Positions 32,046 through 41,621 of a stretch of DNA of 64,000 nucleotides are shown in pieces. The notes under the pieces were generated by a model. That model made no database searches. It saw nothing but the letters and a program-made list of their open reading frames with translations, and was not told where the DNA came from. Numbering within the stretch: the stretch's first letter is position 1; the number at the start of each line of letters is the position of its first letter. A program made the translations under genes and the position numbers. Source of the stretch: Zoroaster sp. YZ-2022 (Eukaryota > Echinodermata > Asteroidea > Forcipulatida > Zoroasteridae); NCBI GenBank assembly GCA_029582265.1, contig CM055816.1:32020052-32084051 (forward strand), given 5' to 3'.

Positions 32046-35000
32046 GGAGTGAAAACAAAGCGTCGTGGCGTGCGTGTTTACTGTTGGAGTGAATGGGGTC
32101 GATGGTACATCCATTCATTTCGTGGTACAAATTGCGGTTTTTGGCTATTAGTTTTCAAATTTTGCTCTGGATTTTTGTTGTTTTATCATCAGAGATGTCT
32201 TATGAATATTCTGAGAAGTTGCCTTGTGTTGCTCACAAGCGCTACAACACGAAATTAGCAGCAGCAGGGTTGGAGTGCTGCCCGTATAAGATTGAAGGAG
32301 GACGATGGGATCAACGACCCAACAGTGTAAATACTGTAAGAAATGACAGGAAGGAAAAATATGCATCTGAAAAAAATAGTTCTCACACAGACGAAAACTT
32401 CAAAAATGAAAATACCAAACCACATATCAAAGGACTACTCAAGATCCTCAACATAAATTTCAGAAGTCTTAAAGGGAAGATCCCTGAACTCCAGGCGCTA
32501 ATTGACACTGAGGGGCCGGACATCCTCATCGCAACAGAAACATGGCTTAATAATAGTATAAAAAATTGTGAACTGTTTCCGTCAAACTATTCCATATTCA
32601 GGAAAGATCGCCTGGATGGTTACGGAGGTGTACTCATAGCTGTTAAAAACCTACCAGCGCAACACCTCAGTGATCTTGACGCAGACGCAGAACTCATTTG
32701 GATTAAGATCGACATGAACAAAGATAAACCTATCTATGTTGGAGCATATTATAACCCTGACACTTCACTCAACTCACTACACCAACTTGAAGAGTCACTC
32801 ATAAAACTTTACACTCATCACTCACACCATAACCAAATATGGCTGGGAGGGGATTTCAATCTTAGGGACATAAATTGGGAAAACCAAACTACAAATTCAG
32901 GTAGTAGCATCAAAACACAATGTAATACCTTCTTAGACATGTGCACACATTTTCAACTTGAGCAAGTGGTTAAAATTCCAACTAGGGAAAATAATATTCT
33001 TGATTTATTTCTTGTCTCAAACCCTACACTGATAAATAGCATAGATACAATCCCAGGTATTGGAGATCATGACATAGTCAGAATATACAGTAACATAAAG
33101 CCTAATATTACTAGTTCCACTAGACGCAAGATTTTTCAATACTCGAAGGGTAATATGACAGCATTAAAAACCGATCTTCTTAGTTTCGGTCATACACTCG
33201 TCCAAGACTTGGTAAATCACACAGTCCAAGAAAACTGGCTCACTTTCACTTATAAACTCAAAACACTCATGGAAACTCATATTCCAACTAAATTTACAAC
33301 AACAAGATACAACTTACCTTGGTACAATGCCAGACTTAAACGTATGAACAGGAAGTTACACCGACTTTATAATAAACAACGCAAATCAACACTTGAATGT
33401 CACAAGACAGTCTTCAAAAAATACCGTACCATGTATAAAAAAGAACTTAGACATGCTCAGACTGAATACATTAGTTCCAACATGAGTGAAAATTTCCATC
33501 AGAACACAAAAATTTTTTGGAAGATGGTTAAAGCAAAACGAGTCGACAATGGCGGTATTCCACCATTAAAGCACAATAACTATTCTACAAATGACAGTCA
33601 AGAAAAAGCTGAAATTCTAAACAACTACTTTAAATCGGTTTATACACAAGAAGATACAAAAAATATCCCAGACATGGATGGAAATCCCACCCCTGACATT
33701 TCTGAAATTGAAATTTCCAAAGATGGTGTTCGCAAACTTCTTGAAGATCTCCAACCAAATAAAGCATCTGGTCCTGACCAGATCCCCGCAAGGATACTAA
33801 AGGAGTGTGCGACAGAGTTGGCCCCCATTCTCACTTCAATTTTTACTCAGAGTTTAAATACAGGTAAACTGCCATCAGACTGGCTCATGTCTCATATATC
33901 ACCGATTTTTAAAAAGGGTAACCGTAATTCTCCTAGTAATTATCGTCCTATTGCACTTACATCCATATGTTGCAAGATTCTTGAACACATTCTCACTTCA
34001 CATATTATGTTTCATCTTGACCGGTTCAACATTTTAAATGATTCGCAGCATGGCTTCAGAAGGAGAAGAGGTTGTGACACTCAGTTGATTTTAGCAACTA
34101 GTGACTTGGCTGCATCCTTCGAAAAGAACAAACAAGTAGATGCAGTCTTTCTCGACTTTTCTAAAGCCTTCGACCGGGTTCCACATTCACGTCTTCTAAA
34201 AAAGTTTCAGCATTATGGCATAACAGGGAAAATCCATGGGTGGATAAAAACATTTCTCACCTTACGCAAGCAAAGAGTAAGTCTTGATGGGAAGTTGTCT
34301 TCAGCAGTTGATGTCACATCCAGTGTGCCACAGGGTACGGTCATAGGACCATTATGTTTCTTAATCTACATAAATAATTTACCTGACTGCGTTTCACCTG
34401 GCACAATGACCCGCCTATTTGCTGACGATGCCCTTGTGTATAGAGAATTGAATAATCCGGACGATCCTATCACTTTTCAACGTGACTTGGACGCTCTCAG
34501 TAAGTGGGGATTAGATTGGCAAATGAAATTTAATACAAATAAATGTTACACAATGCACTTCACATCTAAAAAGACCCCCAACATTACTCCATACAAACTT
34601 TCTGGCAACACCTTGGACACAACTGATTCTCACTCTTATCTTGGTATCATATTTGACAGTAATCTAACATGGAAAACTCATATAAATAATGTTACAAATA
34701 GTTGTAAAAGGACCCTGGGGGTGATCCGTAGGAATTTTAAATGTTGCCCGACTGATATAAAATCAAGACTTTACTTGTCTCTTATCCAGCCTAAACTAGA
34801 GTATGGCACAGCTGCTTGGTTTCCATATACCAAACAAGAAACACATACTCTAGACAAAATCCAAAGATCAGCAGCTAGACTGTGTCAAAATGACTACTCG
34901 AGAGATTCTAGCGTTACTGCCATGCTAAGTTCTTTGAGCTGGCCAAGTTTAGACACCAGGAGGAAGATTACTAGGCTCACTATGCTATTCAAAATAACCC

Positions 35001-35320
35001 ATAACCTCGTTGATATTAAATGGCAGGATTACCTCACCAAGCCTCAACGCAGATTAAAAAAGACCCACGACCTCTCCTACCAACGATCGCAAACAAAGAC
35101 CAAAACTCTTGAATTTAATTTTTTTCCATGGACTACTAAAATTTGGAACGATTTACCACACCATCTACTCGATCAAACAAAGCTAACTAGCTTCAAAACC
35201 GGACTTGTTAAACACCTGAGCGAAATCACAACCCACAACTCAAACTAGTCGGTCAAGTCAACACTCTGTAGTGATGCGGTTTACCGCTTTTACGGAGTAA
35301 ACAATCCAGATCCAGATCTA
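32046..35320 (+). mobile_element. LINE (non-LTR retrotransposon), apparently intact ORF2
   Basis: Extent is set by the ORF plus a 3' tail ending in ATCCAGATCCAGATC at about 35318. The 3' untranslated part holds the GCGGTTTACCGC hairpin, also found in the truncated copy at 13063-13127. No ORF1 is visible upstream. The 5' limit is approximate. Confidence 0.8.
32093..35248 (+). CDS. LINE ORF2: APE-type endonuclease plus reverse transcriptase, 1051 residues, uninterrupted
   Basis: ATG at 32093. Residues about 115-335 form an apurinic-endonuclease-like domain: ILNINFRSLKGK, ATETWL, GGVLIAVK, GGDFNLRDINW and IGDHDIVRI (the usual S/G-D-H box). Residues about 560-830 form the RT: KASGPDQIPA, SNYRPIALTS, HGFRRRRGCDT, VFLDFSKAFDRVPH, SSVPQGTVIGP and the catalytic LFADDALVY. 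The C-terminal part contains the KTLGVIRRN-like and IQRSAARLC segments typical of CR1/L2/Jockey-group elements. No frameshift or internal stop. The N-terminal 80 residues have a hydrophobic stretch and may be read from upstream sequence. It could be competent for retrotransposition. Confidence 0.9.
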   Translation: MGSMVHPFISWYKLRFLAISFQILLWIFVVLSSEMSYEYSEKLPCVAHKRYNTKLAAAGLECCPYKIEGGRWDQRPNSVNTVRNDRKEKYASEKNSSHTDENFKNENTKPHIKGLLKILNINFRSLKGKIPELQALIDTEGPDILIATETWLNNSIKNCELFPSNYSIFRKDRLDGYGGVLIAVKNLPAQHLSDLDADAELIWIKIDMNKDKPIYVGAYYNPDTSLNSLHQLEESLIKLYTHHSHHNQIWLGGDFNLRDINWENQTTNSGSSIKTQCNTFLDMCTHFQLEQVVKIPTRENNILDLFLVSNPTLINSIDTIPGIGDHDIVRIYSNIKPNITSSTRRKIFQYSKGNMTALKTDLLSFGHTLVQDLVNHTVQENWLTFTYKLKTLMETHIPTKFTTTRYNLPWYNARLKRMNRKLHRLYNKQRKSTLECHKTVFKKYRTMYKKELRHAQTEYISSNMSENFHQNTKIFWKMVKAKRVDNGGIPPLKHNNYSTNDSQEKAEILNNYFKSVYTQEDTKNIPDMDGNPTPDISEIEISKDGVRKLLEDLQPNKASGPDQIPARILKECATELAPILTSIFTQSLNTGKLPSDWLMSHISPIFKKGNRNSPSNYRPIALTSICCKILEHILTSHIMFHLDRFNILNDSQHGFRRRRGCDTQLILATSDLAASFEKNKQVDAVFLDFSKAFDRVPHSRLLKKFQHYGITGKIHGWIKTFLTLRKQRVSLDGKLSSAVDVTSSVPQGTVIGPLCFLIYINNLPDCVSPGTMTRLFADDALVYRELNNPDDPITFQRDLDALSKWGLDWQMKFNTNKCYTMHFTSKKTPNITPYKLSGNTLDTTDSHSYLGIIFDSNLTWKTHINNVTNSCKRTLGVIRRNFKCCPTDIKSRLYLSLIQPKLEYGTAAWFPYTKQETHTLDKIQRSAARLCQNDYSRDSSVTAMLSSLSWPSLDTRRKITRLTMLFKITHNLVDIKWQDYLTKPQRRLKKTHDLSYQRSQTKTKTLEFNFFPWTTKIWNDLPHHLLDQTKLTSFKTGLVKHLSEITTHNSN

Positions 35321-35326
35321 ATGAAG

Positions 35327-35412
35327 CATCGATTGCGCGGCAGAACATCAATTGCGCAAGGGCGTTACAGTGCAGGCGATTTAATGAGACGTGTTCTGCC
35401 GCGCAATCGATG
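35327..35412. repeat. hairpin, 21-bp arms
   Basis: CATCGATTGCGCGGCAGAAC at 35327 and its inverse ending at 35412, spaced by about 44 bp. It lies between the LINE tail and the right end of the host element. Confidence 0.85.
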
Positions 35413-35747
35413 TACTGACCCCAAGGTCATCGCTCATGCGCATTATTCAGCATGAACGGCATGAAAAGTTTGTACACAGATTGGCCGTTGCTCTGAGAAA
35501 TGTCTGGGAAATACTCTTTTTTTTAGACACCTTTCAGCCAAAATCATTTCTCCAAGAGGCAGTTAAGAAGTTACAGTGCCTGCATTTCCTCGGTTCAGCC
35601 AACGAAGACAGGTAAAAAAGGGAGAAAATTCAGTGCAAACTTTACAGGTATACGAACAGGAAGAACTCTTGGTCAGGACTCTATCGTAAGTGTACTTACT
35701 TGTACTAGATAGGGTCCTATCACTTAGTATCAGGGCTAATACGGCCT

Positions 35748-36072
35748 GCGATTTTTCTGCAGTACATTTCGTCCACTAGGGATATGCTTTTGTGTACTAA
35801 AAATGAAATTTTGACATTATTGTAATAATGTAGTCTTTTCATTATGCCCCGGTAAGATTATTTTTTCCCTTCGTTGTCATCAAATATAATGTTAACTTCT
35901 GTAATTCAGATTTGCTGTTTATTATTAACTCTGTAAAAAAAAAAAACGTAAATAAATTTCATACCAAAGGAACACGTTCTTATATTGTATGTTTCAACTG
36001 ATTTATTTGTGGCAATTAAGTGCAAATCAAAAGAAAACGGCATTAAGACATTCCAAAGACAAGATTTTTGCA
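35748..36072. other. intron sequence, nothing recognised
   Basis: AT-rich with an A run near 35936-35946. Confidence 0.35.
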
Positions 36073-36462
36073 GAACTAAAATAGACATTTTCACAGTTTC
36101 GACTTTAGAAAAACATTAAGATATTCAAAGGAAAAGCCCAAGGTTTTGTTTGTTCCCTCCAACTTATGTCCATTAAAAATAAATAGATGCAAAACTAAAA
36201 TAGACATTTTCACAGTTTCGACTTTAGAAAAACATTAAGATATTCAAAGGAAAAGCCCAAGGTTTTGTTTGTTCCTTCCAACTTATGTCCATTAAAAATA
36301 AATAGATGCAAAACTAAAATAGACATTTTCACAGTTTCGACTTTAGAAAAACATTAAGATATTCAAAGGAAAAGCCCAAGGTTTTGTTTGTTCCTTCCAA
36401 CTTATGTCCATTAAAAATAAATAGATGCAAAACTAAAATAGACATTTTCACAGATTCGACTT
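36073..36462 (+). repeat. tandem repeat, 119-bp unit, just over three copies
   Basis: ATAGACATTTTCACAG occurs at 36081, 36200, 36319 and 36438, an exact 119-bp period. Units are nearly identical, so the array is recent. Confidence 0.95.
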
Positions 36463-38421
36463 AAGAAAAAAGATAAGCACGTTGATAAAACGTTCAAATG
36501 TATAATTGAAAAACTGACAAAACCCTTATTAATTTGTTTACAAATCGTTTACAAACTTATAAATAAACATATATGTACATGTACATGTACATGTATATTG
36601 TCTCTGAGATATCGTGAAAGTCTTCAATTTTAAACTATAAATTTTCAAGAAAATTCCATGTTTCTGTTTTTGTTTTGTAGCCCCTTTCTTTTCTTTAGCT
36701 GTAGTGTAGCCTGATAAACTTTCAAAAGTCTGTATCAACCTACAACATTTGTTCCATAAGTTCAAGTAGGGTTTTCAGTTTGTACGTGCTTGACTGAAGC
36801 ACTCCACACGCACAGCGCATCGCCCGCAACAAAAACATCAACATTTTAATCTAAAAAATTCTACTACTTTTACCCGTCGAAATCTTACATGTAATACATG
36901 TAGCTCATTGGAAAGCTTATAGTTTCAGCTATCCAACAATGTACATAAAATAGCAATCTGAGCTACGTGCGAAAGCCTACGTTTTTATGAATGAACCACT
37001 CTCGCCCGCCCAGCCTTTCGCGAAGTGTTCCGAGATCGCGTGCATTCTGCCCGTAAAATTTGGCGCGCTCTGCTGAAGGCATCCACTTCGGAGCTGTCTC
37101 CGCGCCCGAGTACATTGTGATTGACATGAAAACGGGTTTCCCTATTGAGTCAAAGGGCTCCTTTACATACCCATGCTTGCTCAATCTCCATAACTACTCT
37201 ACAACCGAAGTTACGAAGAGATAAAAATTAAACACCGTTTTTTGAGGTGAAATCTTCAAGTTGAAAGGTAGGAGTAGTGATTGAATGAATTTTACACCTC
37301 TTTTCTATCATATGTGAAAGTTTTGAGCCGTAATTGTGTGTAGTTTTGAGCGGAGAGTGTATTTTTTACACCCTTTCCAAAGCTCTTTTGAGTGAAACGA
37401 GCACGAACGCTGTGCGTGTGTGTAGGCTGAATCAACGGGGGCACTTGCCCGTGAACGACTGCGAGGCTCCGGTCGTTCTAATGTGGTTGTAGCAACGCAT
37501 TTTGTTTTTTTTGTTATAACAAATCATTCATGTAACACAATATATTGACTATATTAATATGGATATATCATGGTTACATTGTGAAGAAATGTCCAGTTCA
37601 TAACGTTTTATTATTAAATAGAAATAGATAACCCCCGTATCAAATAATGGTACAGTCTACCAATCATGCAAGACTCAATTTTTGGGCGATACTAAAGGTT
37701 ACTAAAGGTATGTTTTTCGTATCCCTGGAGGGGCATACCTACCAATCGTAAAAAAAAAAAAACATATTCAAAAGAAACCAACATGTTGTATTGTTTTACC
37801 TGTCTCAGGATGTGGAAAATAACCGTTTCCTACTAGATAGATGTTTCCATGACAACATTGAGACACACTGCTTTTTTATTATTTGAATTGTCAAATGCTG
37901 ACTGGTTTTATTTATGCCATGTTATTAATAAGAACATTTTCATCATTCACTTTAATTTGAATCCAAAATTGTCTTAGTAACAGAGATACAGTACTTGCAT
38001 CTAAGCGTATCTATGGCAACAATACAATAAAGAATTGTTTTAATGACAAATACATACAGGATGGGTACATAAAAATTGTTGATGCTATTTATAATTTTTG
38101 AATTTCATCAACCTTTGGTATTTTGTGTACACAAAATTTCATTTCATTTCTGACAAGCATTTGTACTTGTGCATAGCAACAGTAATACCGTGCAAACATG
38201 TAATGTAAATTGTATATATAATTTTTTTTATGAATATGAAGACAAGTTACTTCTCCATATACATGTAATAATGTAATGCCTTTATTGATTAAAAGTACAT
38301 GTACATGTAGGTTAACCGTTTTTTAATATAAATATACAGTCTTTTCTGACAGATAAGTACTCTGTACATGTGCATTTATTACATGTAGTTTCCATAGCAA
38401 CATAAAAGCAACTGATTGTAA
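36463..38421. other. intron sequence, nothing recognised
   Basis: ACATGT microsatellite at about 36575-36597. Moderately GC-rich at 36970-37180, without coding support. No splice-flanked Ig-like frame found on the + strand. Confidence 0.4.
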
Positions 38422-39271
38422 CTAGACTTAAGTGTTTGTCATATGACAAACACATACATGTAGGTGTTCGGATTTTGTCAGGGTAGTGATGATGTCAGAA
38501 TGTTTTTGTAAATATTTTTGACAATTAACAATCTGTACAATGGTGCAAAAACTGTGAATGTACCTGTTGTGGTTGTTGAGATATGATTTTTTTAAATATT
38601 AAACTTTGACTTCCGGTTTGGACAGGAAGTAAGGTCAAATTGGGGTCATCCTTTTGTAAATATTTTTCGACAATTAACAATCTGTACAATGGTGCAAAAA
38701 ATGTCAATTTACCTCTTGTGGTTGTTGAAATATGATTTTTTTAAATATTAAACTTTGACTTCCGGTTTGGACAGGAAGTAAGGTCAAATTGGGGTCACCT
38801 TTTTGTAAATATTTTTTGACAATTAACGATCTGTACAATGGTGCAAAAATTGTGAATTTACCTCTTGTGGTTGTTGAGATATGGTTTTTTTAAATATTAA
38901 ACTTTGACTTCCGATTTGGACAGGAAGTAAGGTCAAATTGGGGTCACCTTTTTGTAAATATTTGTTGACAATTAACGATCTGTACAATGGTACAACAATT
39001 TTGAATTTACCTCTTGCGGTTGTTGAGATATGATTTTTTTAAATATTAAACTTTGATTTATCGTAATTCGATATCTGATGACCTAATCATGACGTCACAA
39101 ATTGTGTTTCATCTACATGTACGTGTTAAGTTCTAAGTATATGCCAAGTTTGAAGTTCATGTGAAGTTTGCAAGTATGTATTTTTTGTAGACAATCTATC
39201 CGGAAAAGGAGAAGGAAAAAAAAAAAAACTAACAAAAACAACAGGTGTTTCGGGTACATACCCGAACACCT
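38422..39271 (-). mobile_element. complete non-autonomous Helentron-like element, about 850 bp
   Basis: Minus strand: the left terminal palindrome AGGTGTTCGGG...CGAAACACCT (39271-39243), a pyrimidine-rich leader, about three and a half 148-bp satellite units, AAAATCCGAACACCTACAT, a perfect 22-bp palindrome, then TTAAGT-CTAG ending at 38422. It uses the subtype B terminus also seen at 26432. This compact copy gives the unit structure from which the 21.7-26.4 kb array grew. Confidence 0.8.
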
Positions 39272-40715
39272 AATTAATGATCATTAAATAATGGTTATAA
39301 TCATGTACATTGAACACATTAATACTGTAAGTATTAATTTCATTTAAATTAATCAAACCCAAATTTGGTGAAAAGAAATTCTGCCTTTTTTGTTCAAATG
39401 AAAAGTGGCGTGTTTCCATGGCAACAAGTTTAATGTGAATTATGTGGTTTAATTGAATGTTACCATACCCTTATAAAAGTGATGGTACATATTTATCAAC
39501 TGTTAAACTACATCACTGCCAGTAACTAGTTTTTTCATATATCATATTTTCAAAATGTTGTGGAGATATAAACTACATCTGTTACTAACAATAAAATGTG
39601 CTTGTTTCCATAGCAATCATAAACCAAATTAAGATAATTGATACATTTTCATGACGACCATACCACATTACCCTTATGTTGAAAATTTCATGTAAATATT
39701 TAAACTGTGGCAGAAGTTACACTGATTTAAGTGACTATAGTCCATCAAATTATGTCGGTTTTGGTGCCATTTAGGGATGTACACAGTGTATGGACAGTCG
39801 CGCTTCATCGAATGCTGTATATTTGATTAAATAAAACAGGATTCCTCAAAAACTACTCATCCGATTTTCTTGATTTAAAAACCATTGTATTTCTTTCATC
39901 AAGACCTTTAATTTGATATAAATATTGAGCATATTGGTTTAGGAATTATTTTTCAACTGAAAACCCTACATGTACTGTAGTTCAAGTATTAAAATAATAA
40001 AATCATATAATTCCCAATACACAGCTAAAACACGTTCACAGAAATTGAACAAAAACTAATGACAAAGATCGAGAATGAAACAAGGAAAGAAGCACACAGA
40101 TGACACTACACTTATATATTTGTAATTATTTTCTTTTCTTTTCTTTTTTTCACAATGCGAGACGGCTTCGAAAATTGGCGAGCCGGACCTCGTCAAATTG
40201 TCACAAGTTAAGAAACTAGACGACTGAATATATAATATTACAAATGTATCTAAATTTGTGAGTCTTCCATAATAAGAAAAACTACCCTGACCCACGGAGG
40301 AAACGAATACACCAAAGATGCCTTCAACTATAACCCGTTGATCCCTTTGTCATGTCTCCCGGTCTTTTTGTCAACGTTAAACCAGCGAACAAAACATATG
40401 GACAAAAGTCCCCGGTAATGAGGGAAAGATATGTGTTCACTGGGGCGCAAATGTCATGCAATGTCACGCGGCCGTGCTCTTTTCCAGAACGGCCCTGTCC
40501 ACATGCGTGGGCACGCGTGAATAGTTTATCCATGGTCCCTAAGTGAGAACGTGGTTAAGTAGCATCTATTAGGATTATGTGATGAAAGGATATTGTTCTC
40601 ACATAGAGACAGTTGAGATACAAGTTGCCCAATAAGGTTCTTTTATGAATTTAAAAATGTGTACACGAGCAGTACTTTGTTTAGCATGATTGCATGTCTT
40701 GTTTTTAAATTGCAG
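39272..40715. other. end of intron 2
   Basis: AT-rich. 40440-40620 is a diverged inverse partner of 29690-29880. The acceptor for exon 3 is TTTTTAAATTGCAG, ending at 40715. Confidence 0.45.
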
Positions 40716-41057
40716 TACCACCAAGAGATATTTCATTTGCATATGACGGCACCACATACAGTGCAGGAGCTGATGTCGATGTTGTATCAGGAAACAGCCG
40801 TCAATTCACATGTAAAGTCACCAGCATCAATCCTGCTGCAGAGTTCACATGGACCCCAGACACCGCACCCCAGCAACATGGAACCCAAGTAAATTCTATG
40901 AATAGTATTGACGTAAGGTTGGTTGACAGCATCAACACAGTAGATATTGACATCCCAGAGAACCCAGCAATGCAGCAGTTGATGTGTGGTGCTACCAATA
41001 GACAAGATGGACTTACAGATTCTGAGGTGAACATCACTGTAACTCTACAAATAAAAG
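40716..41057 (+). CDS. exon 3: immunoglobulin domain
   Basis: Acceptor AATTGCAG|TACCACC, donor AAAAG|GTACAT (GT at 41058, weaker than the others). 342 bp, phase 1-1, opening VPPRDISF. Landmarks are RQFTCKV (B-strand Cys), PAAEFTW (C-strand Trp) and QQLMCGATN (F-strand Cys). Sequon NIT near the end. The NPAA..W motif recurs in the dead exon at 46.5 kb, pointing to shared ancestry. Confidence 0.9.
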
Positions 41058-41621
41058 GTACATAATGACTCGTAGTACCAAAATCTTGTCATGCCATTTT
41101 AGAAATCTTTTAACCATTTAACAGTTTAAATAAAAAGGTATGTGGTTTTTAGTGAAAAAACTGCCTTCTAATCCTACGTATTAAGTGCATGTTCACTGTT
41201 ACACTTTAATATTATCAACATAAATAAATGATCACTCATTGTTGTTAAAAAAGTTGATGATAGTAATAAGCATTTCTTGAAATTCTGTATTCATCAGGTG
41301 CTTTAATTTTAATGAAATTATTGATGTGGGAGGAAAATTCCACATTAAGAATGAATACAAATTAATTGCATGCAAAATTTGCACTATTTTCTTGTTCACG
41401 ACCCAACACAATAAGCTGAAGCTTTTCACAGGTTGGTTGTTTTAAAATACATACATGTACATGTACTGTGTAAATCTTGATTCTGTTAAAAGAAAGTTAG
41501 CATAAATATGTATAGTGTAAAATCTACAGTTTGTCGTACCAAATTGTTTTGTTATCCCTCCTACACATGGAGGCCACTCCGATCCACTAAATTCTGTTCT
41601 TTAGCAACCTTCAGTACATAC

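Larger units (their letters stand above)
31081..35739. mobile_element. composite DNA element with TTAGCCCTG ends, carrying a LINE and a foldback
   Basis: The left end TTAGCCCTG (from about 31084) and right end CAGGGCTAA (to 35739) are flanked by TACGGCCT at 31073-31080 and 35740-35747, an 8-bp target duplication. A second, longer version of the left end, including TGATAGGACCCTATCTA, starts at 31959 and mirrors the right end at 35702-35739. Between them sits a LINE. The left side also holds a reversed LINE 3' fragment that is part of a palindrome. The three extra bases between duplication and left end make the exact boundary uncertain. Confidence 0.5.

Noticed and set aside
29690..40620. A Polinton/Maverick-sized element
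   Set aside because: The inverted pair is short and diverged, and no polymerase B, integrase, ATPase or capsid genes lie between.
18337..40715. Hidden additional Ig exons in the 22-kb intron
   Set aside because: I looked for a TGC/TGT codon pair with Trp between and phase-1 AG/GT borders and found none I could support; a profile search could still find a divergent one.
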